10,180 bases of DNA from an uncultured Bacilli bacterium. GTDB lineage: Bacteria; Bacillota_I; Bacilli_A; RF39; UBA660. Made by a program: the position numbers and the translations under genes. Below the pieces are notes generated by a model, which saw nothing but the letters and a program-made list of their open reading frames with translations, was not told where the DNA came from and made no database searches. Every line of letters begins with the position of its first letter. Positions within the stretch are counted from its first letter, which is position 1. The stretch is from NCBI GenBank assembly GCA_947632625.1, contig CANRPZ010000044.1, forward strand, positions 1 to 10,180. Direction: 5' to 3'. Positions 1-6,110 of this stretch are shown here, in pieces.

Positions 1-2
1 GC

Positions 3-158
3 TGGTATAAGGATGTTGCTATTTATGCTCGCGGTAATACTTTATTTTTACGTGGCGGAAATTCAATGAATGGTACGGGGAGTGGTATTTTTGGATTTAT
101 AGGAGATAGTGATATTGCATCTGGGGATCATACTTTCCGTATCACTCTTGCCTTCTAA
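3..158 (+). CDS. C-terminal end of an unidentified, probably surface-associated protein (5' end outside window)
   Basis: Only this frame stays open from the window edge to the TAA at 156-158; the other two + frames hit stops within 70 bases. The last 51 residues start WYKDVAIYARG and end FRITLAF. They are rich in Gly, Asn and Ser and contain an RGGNS...NG...SGIFGF...FRITL pattern. Similar RGG...G-F-x-F...FR endings are, to my recollection, common at the C-termini of large secreted or prepilin-like proteins in gut Bacillota and recall the end of the formylglycine-generating-enzyme-like fold. That link is inference from a short tail. No terminator is visible after the stop; the next promoter begins 12 bases later. 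The function cannot be assigned from this fragment. Confidence 0.6.
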   Translation, partial: WYKDVAIYARGNTLFLRGGNSMNGTGSGIFGFIGDSDIASGDHTFRITLAF

Positions 159-170
159 AATTAAAGGGGA

Positions 171-199
171 TTGCATTTTTAAAATTCATTCTTTATAAT
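171..199 (+). promoter_or_regulatory. Sigma-A-type promoter of the small gene at 222
   Basis: A TTGCAT -35 box at 171-176 and a perfect TATAAT -10 box at 194-199 are separated by 17 bases. Transcription would start near 206, so the leader before the ATG at 222 is only about 16 bases and is almost entirely the ribosome binding site (AGGAAGG, 207-213, 8 bases before the ATG). This is the best -35/-10 pair in the window and suggests constitutive, fairly strong expression. Confidence 0.75.
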
Positions 200-221
200 A
201 AAAATAAGGAAGGTGTATAAA

Positions 222-563
222 ATGGATAACAGAGCAGAAGAAACATTACAATTAAGTGTAAATATTGACCATAGAATAGGAGCACTAATAGATAAAGTCT
301 TTGTATCTTCATTATCAGCAGAAGAAAAGATGGATTTTATTCGTGAATGGACCATAATACGTGAAGGAATTAAAGATATGAATACGAATCTAATAAAAAT
401 GAATATTCAAGAAGAAAAACAAACGGAATATTTAACGGCAAATAATAAAATGAAAGAAAATCTTGTAGCAAATAGCGAATGCTTGTTAAGTGCTTTATCT
501 AAACAAAAAGAAGATACTGAAGAAATCGTTAAAAGCGAAGATAGTTTGCCACCAATTCTTTAG
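222..563 (+). CDS. Small helical cytoplasmic protein of unknown function (113 aa)
   Basis: I do not recognise this protein. ATG 222 was chosen over an in-frame GTG at 213 because AGGAAGG lies 8 bases upstream of the ATG, while the GTG falls inside that site. The product starts MDNRAEETLQLSVNIDHR and ends EDSLPPIL. It has no signal peptide and no membrane segment. It is rich in Glu, Lys, Asn and Met and reads as largely alpha-helical, with possible coiled-coil stretches around residues 45-100 and a single cysteine near residue 87. It has its own near-consensus promoter and its own terminator overlapping the stop codon, so it is a monocistronic unit independent of the transporter genes downstream. 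Codon use looks like that of its neighbours. No regulatory, enzymatic or bacteriocin-leader (double-glycine) motif is visible. Confidence 0.8.
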   Translation: MDNRAEETLQLSVNIDHRIGALIDKVFVSSLSAEEKMDFIREWTIIREGIKDMNTNLIKMNIQEEKQTEYLTANNKMKENLVANSECLLSALSKQKEDTEEIVKSEDSLPPIL

Positions 564-587
564 GAAGAATAAAATCTTCCTTTTTTT
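562..587 (+). terminator. Intrinsic terminator after the 113-aa gene
   Basis: The perfect 7-base inverted repeat AGGAAGA (562-568) / TCTTCCT (575-581) has a 6-base loop and runs directly into seven Ts (581-587). The stem begins inside the TAG stop codon of the upstream gene. It isolates that gene from the ABC transporter operon. Confidence 0.85.
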
Positions 588-588
588 G

Positions 589-612
589 TTTGTGTCATTT
601 TAAAGTCACAAA
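589..612 (+). promoter_or_regulatory. Imperfect palindrome, candidate operator of the ABC transporter promoter
   Basis: TTTGTG (589-594) is mirrored exactly by CACAAA (607-612). Inside, 596/605, 598/603 and 599/602 also pair across the centre at about 600.5. The site covers the place where the -35 box of the following TATACT promoter should be, and no good -35 hexamer is there. This arrangement fits a promoter that needs an activator such as the response regulator encoded at 3928. The half-site TTTGTGA recurs at 3893-3899 in that regulator's own promoter. The palindrome is seen; the bound protein is inferred. Confidence 0.45.
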
Positions 613-619
613 AATAAAA

Positions 620-625
620 TATACT
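620..625 (+). promoter_or_regulatory. Candidate -10 box of the ABC transporter operon
   Basis: TATACT at 620-625 lies 22 bases before the ATG at 648. The position 17 bases upstream reads ATTTTA, a poor -35 match, and there is no TG extension, so basal activity should be low and regulator-dependent. The ribosome binding site AAAGGA is at 634-639. An out-of-frame ATG at 644 just before the real start is ignored. Confidence 0.45.
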
Positions 626-647
626 TTTTTTAGAAAGGAAAAAATGT

Positions 648-1328
648 ATGGAAATTGTAAGAGTTGAAAATTTATGTAAAACCTATACCAATGGAGAAAA
701 TGAGATTAATGCTGTAGATCATCTTTCCTTTAGTGTTGAAAAAGGAGAATTTGTTGCCATTGTTGGAGCAAGTGGTAGTGGAAAATCTACTCTTTTGCAT
801 TTACTTGGTGGAGTGGACCGCCCAACAAGTGGAAAAGTCTTTATTGACAACAAAGATATCTACGCTTTAAATGATGATGCTCTAGCCATTTTTAGAAGAA
901 GAGAGATTGGAATTATTTATCAATTTTATAATTTAATTCCAATATTAAATGTTTTAGAAAATATTTTGCTTCCTTGTGATTTAGATCATAAAACGGTTTC
1001 TAAAGAAAGAATAAACGAAATTTTAAAAACTTTGAATTTGGAAAATAGGGTAAATCATTTACCAAATGAACTATCAGGAGGTCAACAACAAAAAGTTTCT
1101 ATAGGAAGAGCTCTCATTAACAATCCCGCCCTTGTTTTAGCTGATGAACCAACAGGAAATTTGGATTCCAAAGCGAGTGATGAAATTGTTTCTCTTTTAA
1201 AGATGTCTAATCAAAAATTTAAACAAACGATTATTATGATTACCCATGATTTAGAAATTGCTAAATATGCTGATCGTATTATCACCATCGATGATGGTAA
1301 AATTATAAAGGACGAGAAAAACGCATGA
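648..1328 (+). CDS. ABC transporter ATP-binding protein, MacB/BceA-type
   Basis: This is the ATPase of an exporter- or detoxification-type ABC transporter that pairs with FtsX-like permeases. All nucleotide-binding motifs are intact in 226 aa, the normal length for a single-domain subunit: Walker A GASGSGKST at residues 40-48, Q-loop Gln92 in IIYQFYNLIP, signature LSGGQ at 142-146, Walker B LVLADE at 162-167 with catalytic Glu167, D-loop near 171-174, and switch His200 in MITHD. The IYQFYNLIPILNVLENI segment is typical of the MacB/SalX/BceA branch. The stop overlaps the permease start as ATGA (1325-1328), so the two are translationally coupled partners. ATG 648 is preceded by AAAGGA at 8 bases. 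Family assignment is secure; the substrate (antimicrobial peptide, lipid or another envelope compound) cannot be read from the ATPase. Confidence 0.95.
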   Translation: MEIVRVENLCKTYTNGENEINAVDHLSFSVEKGEFVAIVGASGSGKSTLLHLLGGVDRPTSGKVFIDNKDIYALNDDALAIFRRREIGIIYQFYNLIPILNVLENILLPCDLDHKTVSKERINEILKTLNLENRVNHLPNELSGGQQQKVSIGRALINNPALVLADEPTGNLDSKASDEIVSLLKMSNQKFKQTIIMITHDLEIAKYADRIITIDDGKIIKDEKNA

Positions 1329-3859
1329 ATGTATTAAAAAGATTAACAAAGAGAAACTTAACACTTAATAAAAAAAGAACCATTATGACCGGTATTGGGA
1401 TCGTTTTATCAACCGCTCTCATTATTTGTGTTGCAGGAATGGTAACAAGTTTTCAAGGTACTATTATAGAAAGTACTAAAAAAAGTGAAGGAAATTATCA
1501 CGCCGAAATTAAAAATATGAATAGAGTAGATGCCCTAGCCCTTTTAGAAAACCGCAATATTTTAGACTATTATCTTACTAGTGAAATTGGGTATGCTAAA
1601 ATTCCTTCCATTAATCAATCAAAGCCTTATCTCTATATAATGGGGTATGATGAAAAAGCCCTTCATAATTTAGGAATCTCTGTAGTGGAGGGTAGATACC
1701 CTGAAAATGATGAGGAACTTATTATGAGCAATCATGTTTTAGATAATGGAGGGATTTCTTATCATTTAGGAGATACCATTACTCTAGAGGTTGGCGAAAG
1801 ACAAAGCTTTGATGGTATAACGCTTCATCAAAATAACCCATATCAAGATGAGGAAAAGGATGCTTCCCATAATGAAAAAATCATCAATTTAGAAAAGAAA
1901 ACCTATACGATTGTGGGATTTATGGAACGTCTTTCTTATACGCATGAAAGTTATAGTGCTCCTGGTTATACGGCTATTACCTACCAAGAGGGTATGGATA
2001 AAAATATAAATGCCTTTTTACTTTATAAAACGCCTAAAAATTACTTACAATACACTAAAGAAATTGCAAATAATAAGTATGATTACGATTACAATCATGA
2101 CTATTTAAGGTTTTTAGGGGTTACCAAAAGTTCCACTATGAAAGCTCTTTATAATGTAGCGGCCGTTGTAATTGCCATTATTATTCTATCCAGTGTTTTT
2201 GTTATTAAAAATAGTTTTGCTATTTCAATTACAGAAAAATATAAAATGTATGGAATGCTTCGTAGTGTGGGAGCAACCAAAAAACAAATTAAGAAAAATG
2301 TTTTGTATGAAGGTTTTCTTCTTGGTTTAGTAGCCATTCCTTTAGGAATTCTTGGTGGAATACTTGCTATTGTTATTTTACTAGTGATTTTAAATATTTT
2401 ATTAAAAGATTTGTTAGGAAATATTAAGTTTGTTTATAGTGTTCCGCTATTTGCTATACTATTATCTATTTTTTTAGGAGGTCTTACTATTTTCTTATCT
2501 ACAATCTTTACAGCTCGTAAGGCTTCTAAAATTACCGCTATTGAAGCTATTAGAAGCAATAACGATATTAAGATTAAAGGAAAGAAACTAAAAACCCCAA
2601 AAATCATCAAAAAATTATTTTCAACAGGTGGTGTTATTGCCTATAAAAATCTTAAACGGAATAAAAAGAAATATCGTACAACGGTTATTTCAATTGTTGT
2701 TTCCGTATTTATCTTCATTTCTTTATCCTCTTTTATTACATTTGGCTTTAAAATGTCCAATATTTACTATATGAATTTATCCTATAATATGACGATTTCA
2801 GATGGCTTACGTAATGAAAATACCGATATGGAAGAAATCATTGGGCACTTAAAAACAATTAGCGGGATGGAAGAAATAGACCGTTTTAGTTTAATTCGCT
2901 CGGACATCATGAGTGTTAATCCCGCAAATCTATCCGATTTTGGCAACAACGTCTATCGTCATTTGGGAATGAACCCCGAAAAAAGTGAAATAAATATCAC
3001 CGTTTTTGCTTTAGGAGAAGGGGAATACCAACGATATTTAAAAGAACTTGGTTTAAATAATGAAGCAAATCGTCGCAAAGGAATTTTAATTGATGATTGG
3101 CAAGAAAATTATGAAAAAAAATTATATTTAGGAAATATGTTCAATCTTAAAAACAATGAAATGTTAACAGGAAAAATTAATGATAATCAAGATTTTCAAA
3201 TTGAAATCATCCGAAGTGATAAAAGACCAATGGGTTTAGAGAACTATAATGCCATGGATGGTATTTTAATTATAAGTGATGAGGTTATGGATACGTATTT
3301 TCATCCAAGAAGCGCATATCTTTATGTCGAAGCAAAAGATGCCGATGCCTTAGAAACAAAACTAAATACTTTTCAAAAAGAAAATCCTGATTTTAAATAT
3401 TTATCAATCAATAATTTAGAAAAAATGGTCGAAGAAGAAAACACAATCGTTTTAGTAATTTCTATTTTCTTGTATGGTTTTATTACGGTCATTTCTTTAA
3501 TTGGCATTACCAATATCTTTAATACCATTACAACGAATATGAATTTACGAAGCAAAGAATTTGCAATGCTTAAAAGTATCGGAATGACCAACCAAGAATT
3601 TAATCGTATGATTCGTTTAGAAAGTATTTTCTATGGTTTTAAATCATTGATTATTGGAATTCCTTTAGGGATTATTGGTTCTTATTTGATTTACTTAAGT
3701 ACAAGATCCGGTATTGAGATGCCTTACGATCTTCCAATAAAAGCAATCCTTCTTGCCATTTTATTTGTAAGTTTTATGATTGGAATTATCATGAAATATT
3801 CTTTAAGAAAAATTAATAAACAAAATATTATTGAAACAATACGTAATGATAATATATAG
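1325..3859 (+). CDS. FtsX-like ABC transporter permease, duplicated two-half form (844 aa)
   Basis: This is the membrane subunit partnering the ATPase at 648. Hydrophobic segments fall near residues 20-42, 276-298, 328-360, 372-394, 452-474, 707-733, 768-791 and 803-825: eight spans in a 1+3, 1+3 layout. Two extracytoplasmic domains of about 230 residues each lie at roughly 43-275 and 475-706. Each half carries the FtsX-family cytoplasmic motif after its second helix (KMYGMLRSVGATKKQI at 307-322; KEFAMLKSIGMTNQEF at 744-759). Each half also ends alike (IEAIRSN at 405-411, IETIRND at 836-842) and begins with a basic amphipathic stretch (1-18; 438-451). The polypeptide is therefore an internal duplication. 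This differs from BceB/VraG permeases, which are about 650 aa with ten spans and one large external domain. The role is likely sensing, expelling or freeing an envelope-active compound, in coordination with the two-component genes downstream; the substrate is unknown. Confidence 0.92.
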   Translation: MNVLKRLTKRNLTLNKKRTIMTGIGIVLSTALIICVAGMVTSFQGTIIESTKKSEGNYHAEIKNMNRVDALALLENRNILDYYLTSEIGYAKIPSINQSKPYLYIMGYDEKALHNLGISVVEGRYPENDEELIMSNHVLDNGGISYHLGDTITLEVGERQSFDGITLHQNNPYQDEEKDASHNEKIINLEKKTYTIVGFMERLSYTHESYSAPGYTAITYQEGMDKNINAFLLYKTPKNYLQYTKEIANNKYDYDYNHDYLRFLGVTKSSTMKALYNVAAVVIAIIILSSVFVIKNSFAISITEKYKMYGMLRSVGATKKQIKKNVLYEGFLLGLVAIPLGILGGILAIVILLVILNILLKDLLGNIKFVYSVPLFAILLSIFLGGLTIFLSTIFTARKASKITAIEAIRSNNDIKIKGKKLKTPKIIKKLFSTGGVIAYKNLKRNKKKYRTTVISIVVSVFIFISLSSFITFGFKMSNIYYMNLSYNMTISDGLRNENTDMEEIIGHLKTISGMEEIDRFSLIRSDIMSVNPANLSDFGNNVYRHLGMNPEKSEINITVFALGEGEYQRYLKELGLNNEANRRKGILIDDWQENYEKKLYLGNMFNLKNNEMLTGKINDNQDFQIEIIRSDKRPMGLENYNAMDGILIISDEVMDTYFHPRSAYLYVEAKDADALETKLNTFQKENPDFKYLSINNLEKMVEEENTIVLVISIFLYGFITVISLIGITNIFNTITTNMNLRSKEFAMLKSIGMTNQEFNRMIRLESIFYGFKSLIIGIPLGIIGSYLIYLSTRSGIEMPYDLPIKAILLAILFVSFMIGIIMKYSLRKINKQNIIETIRNDNI

Positions 3860-3862
3860 AAG

Positions 3863-3889
3863 AAGCATTTTTTAAAGAAAATGTTTTTT
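3863..3889 (+). terminator. Weak AT-rich terminator after the permease gene
   Basis: CATTTT (3866-3871) pairs with AAAATG (3878-3883). The stem extends outward by a G-T wobble and two A-T pairs, has a 6-base loop and is followed by six Ts (3884-3889). The stem is almost entirely A-T, so termination is probably partial and some read-through into the response regulator gene is likely. Confidence 0.4.
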
Positions 3890-3896
3890 CACTTTG

Positions 3897-3905
3897 TGAT
3901 ATACT
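3897..3905 (+). promoter_or_regulatory. Extended -10 promoter of the response regulator/kinase pair
   Basis: TGA followed by TATACT (3897-3905) forms an extended -10 element 22 bases before the ATG at 3928. No convincing -35 box is present, as expected for this class. The small palindrome TCAC-TTT-GTGA (3889-3899) overlaps it and contains TTTGTGA, the same heptamer found (reverse strand) in the palindrome before the ABC operon. Autoregulation is a reasonable inference. The ribosome binding site GAGAGGA (3918-3924) sits unusually close, 3 bases before the ATG. Confidence 0.5.
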
Positions 3906-3927
3906 AAAAGTAAAAAAGAGAGGAATT

Positions 3928-4596
3928 ATGAAAACAATCGTATTAATTGAAGATAATGAAGATATTATAAAAGGATTAGATTATCTATTTATGCAAAATG
4001 ATATGCTTATGTTTAGTGCAAAAACTATCGAAGAAGCCAAGAAAATTCTTACTGTAAAAGAGTATGATTTAATATTACTTGATGTTACTTTACCAGATGA
4101 AGATGGTTTTACATTTTATCAAGAGTGGAAAGACAATATTCACGTTCCCGTTATTTTTTTAACAGCAAGAGATTTAGAAGATGATATCGTTCGTGGTTTT
4201 GAATTAGGCGCTGTAGATTATATAGTAAAACCTTTTTTAAATCGTGAACTTTTATTTCGTATTTCAAATGCTTTAAAATATAGCAATAAAGAAAAAGAAA
4301 GAATTGTTTCATTAGAAGATGTAACCATTTATCTCGATCGAATGAAAGTGGTAAAGCACCAAAAAGAAATCGTACTGACCGCTTTAGAATATAAAATTCT
4401 ATTTTTACTGGTTGAAAATAGAGGGCGTATTGTTTCAAGAGATACTCTTATGAAATTGATTTGGGAAGAAAACGAACGATTTGTAAACGATAATACCTTA
4501 ACTGTTTATATAAAAAGAATTCGGGAAAAATTAAATATACATTGTATTAAAACAATTAAAGGATTAGGATATAAAGTGGATGCTTATGAAAAATGA
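3928..4596 (+). CDS. OmpR/PhoB-family response regulator
   Basis: This is a DNA-binding response regulator of 222 aa, standard length. The receiver domain (about 1-118) has the acidic pair Glu8/Asp9, the phospho-acceptor Asp52 in LILLDVTLP, Thr79 in VIFLTARD and Lys101 in VKPF, all in the expected places. The winged-helix DNA-binding domain (about 125-220) contains the LTALEYKILFLLVEN and GRIVSR...LIWE segments, the recognition region NDNTLTVYIKRIREKL and the closing TIKGLGYKV wing. It overlaps the start of the kinase gene, its cognate partner. Position directly after an FtsX-type ABC transporter is typical of peptide-sensing modules, so the transporter promoter at 589-625 and its own promoter are the first candidate targets. 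Phosphorylation by the neighbouring kinase is inferred from gene order. Confidence 0.95.
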   Translation: MKTIVLIEDNEDIIKGLDYLFMQNDMLMFSAKTIEEAKKILTVKEYDLILLDVTLPDEDGFTFYQEWKDNIHVPVIFLTARDLEDDIVRGFELGAVDYIVKPFLNRELLFRISNALKYSNKEKERIVSLEDVTIYLDRMKVVKHQKEIVLTALEYKILFLLVENRGRIVSRDTLMKLIWEENERFVNDNTLTVYIKRIREKLNIHCIKTIKGLGYKVDAYEK

Positions 4597-5806
4597 AAAA
4601 TTAAAATTATTTGGGATAGGAATATTGTTTTGTTTGCTTTTTAGCCTTATTGGTTTTGGCTGCACAAAATATGAGTATGAAAAATATAAGAAAAGTGTAA
4701 ATTCTTTTCTTTATGAAACCATATCGATAATAAAAGAAAAATATCCAAATATAACGGAAAACGAAATAATGGCTTTATTAAATCAAAAGAAAGCTGCCGA
4801 TACGATTGAATCCTTTGAAAAATATGGTATCAATGCCAATTCTTCTTTACTTTTATCATTAGAAAACGAATACAAAAGAAATCAAATTCTAATTTTTAGC
4901 TTTGCCTGTTTGTTAAGTTTTACTTTCTATATTCTATTTTATCTTTATTTTCATAAAAAAGACAAAAATTTACAAGAACTTACTTATTATTTAGAAGAGA
5001 TAAACAATCGGAATTATAAATTAGATATTGAACTAAATGGAGAAGATAGCCTTTCTTTGCTTCGTAATGAAATTTATAAAACAACCATTATGCTTCGTGA
5101 AGAAAGTGAACAATTAAAAAAAGATAAAGAACTTTTAAAAGATTCAATTGCCGAGATTTCCCATCAATTAAAAACCCCACTTACCTCCATTTTAATTATG
5201 TTAGATAATATTTTAGAAAATCCTCATATGAAAGAAGAGACAAAAGAGGACTTTATTCATAATGCACATAAACAAGTAGAAAACATGAACTTTTTAATTG
5301 CTGCTCTTTTAAAAATTGCTCGCTTTGATGCAGATGTTATTTTATTTAAAAAGGAAGACATTGAGGTTTCTAAATTAATTTCTAAAGTACTTGAAAATTT
5401 AAGTGTTTTAATAGAAGAAAAAGAAATAGAAATGGTAGTAAAATGTCCTAAACAAGCAAAGATAAGAGGAGATTTTCATTGGCAAGTAGAAGCCTTTAGT
5501 AATTTAATTAAAAATGCCATAGAGTATTCTAAAAAGAAAGATTCGATTTTAATAGAGGTCTTGGATAATTCTTTATATACAAAAATAAAGATCGAAGATC
5601 ATGGAAAAGGAATTCCTAAAAAAGATATTGAAAATTTATTTAAACGTTTTTATAAAGGAGAAAATAGCGCTACAAATAGTAGTGGAATAGGCCTATATTT
5701 AGCAAAAAAAATTATTGAAAAAGAAAATGGCTTCATTTTTGTACAAAGCGAATTAAAAAAAGGAACGCTTATTACAATTAAGTATTTAAAAACTATAGAG
5801 AAATAG
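4580..5806 (+). CDS. Membrane-bound sensor histidine kinase
   Basis: The protein has 408 aa from ATG 4580. A start at ATG 4586 (MKNEK..., GGA 5 bases upstream) is equally plausible, and numbering here uses 4580. Transmembrane helices lie near residues 10-28 and 103-124 and enclose an external region of about 75 residues rich in Lys, Glu and Asn. A linker and helix follow (about 130-185), then the dimerisation/phospho-acceptor domain with His195 in AEISHQLKTPLTS. The ATPase domain has the N box SNLIKNAIEYS (Asn308, Asn312), G1 box EDHGKGIP (339-346), F box FKRFYKG (354-360) and G2 box SGIGLYLAKK (368-377). All catalytic motifs are intact. The external loop separates it from intramembrane-sensing BceS-type kinases, whose loop is only a few residues, so it may bind a ligand directly. 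Its 3' end overlaps the convergent yolD-like gene by 14 bases, and no clear + strand terminator follows. Confidence 0.94.
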   Translation: MLMKNEKLKLFGIGILFCLLFSLIGFGCTKYEYEKYKKSVNSFLYETISIIKEKYPNITENEIMALLNQKKAADTIESFEKYGINANSSLLLSLENEYKRNQILIFSFACLLSFTFYILFYLYFHKKDKNLQELTYYLEEINNRNYKLDIELNGEDSLSLLRNEIYKTTIMLREESEQLKKDKELLKDSIAEISHQLKTPLTSILIMLDNILENPHMKEETKEDFIHNAHKQVENMNFLIAALLKIARFDADVILFKKEDIEVSKLISKVLENLSVLIEEKEIEMVVKCPKQAKIRGDFHWQVEAFSNLIKNAIEYSKKKDSILIEVLDNSLYTKIKIEDHGKGIPKKDIENLFKRFYKGENSATNSSGIGLYLAKKIIEKENGFIFVQSELKKGTLITIKYLKTIEK

Positions 5807-6110
5807 CAATAATTTGATTAAACAAAATTTTTTCATGATTTTTTAAAATAATTTTTTTATAAATGGTATCAATACTTAAAATAGTGGATGTCATTTTTTT
5901 TATAGAACCATTTTTATAAACTTGTAAAGTGATAGGTTCTTGTTCATAAAAAGCTTCGATTAATTTTTCTTCAATTTCTTCAATTTGTTCTTTAGAAAGA
6001 ATAGGCTTTTCAATTTTACTTTTTTCATATAGGATACTTTCGACAATTTTTTTACTATTTTCCAAACTATCAAAAGGCATCCATTTTATAATGCCACGAT
6101 CTTTATTCAT
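5793..6110 (-). CDS. YolD-like family protein, partner of the Y-family polymerase
   Basis: This 105-aa protein begins MNKDRGIIKWMPFDSL. The DRG-x-I-K-W start (residues 4-10) is the hallmark of the YolD-like family, small proteins encoded beside UvrX/PolY-type polymerases in Bacillota. They have been proposed to act as accessory factors in translesion synthesis, in the role UmuD plays elsewhere; that function is not firmly established. The middle is a charged helix (about 38-56, EQIEEIEEKLIEAFYEQE) and the C-terminal half looks like short beta strands. The ATG at 6110-6108 overlaps the polymerase stop by 8 bases and has AGGAGG 5 bases upstream, so the two are one coupled SOS operon. The tail overlaps the convergent histidine kinase gene by 14 bases. 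Confidence 0.88.
   Translation of the reverse strand: MNKDRGIIKWMPFDSLENSKKIVESILYEKSKIEKPILSKEQIEEIEEKLIEAFYEQEPITLQVYKNGSIKKMTSTILSIDTIYKKIILKNHEKILFNQIIAISL

Noticed and set aside
213..221. GTG start adding MYK to the 113-aa protein
   Set aside because: The GTG lies within the AGGAAGG ribosome binding site that serves the ATG at 222.
2149..2337. Minus-strand open frame inside the permease gene; similar ones at 3373-3591 and 4151-4438 (-), 6734-6979 (+) and 9701-9883 (-)
   Set aside because: All lie antisense to genes with clear family motifs and show no family features of their own.
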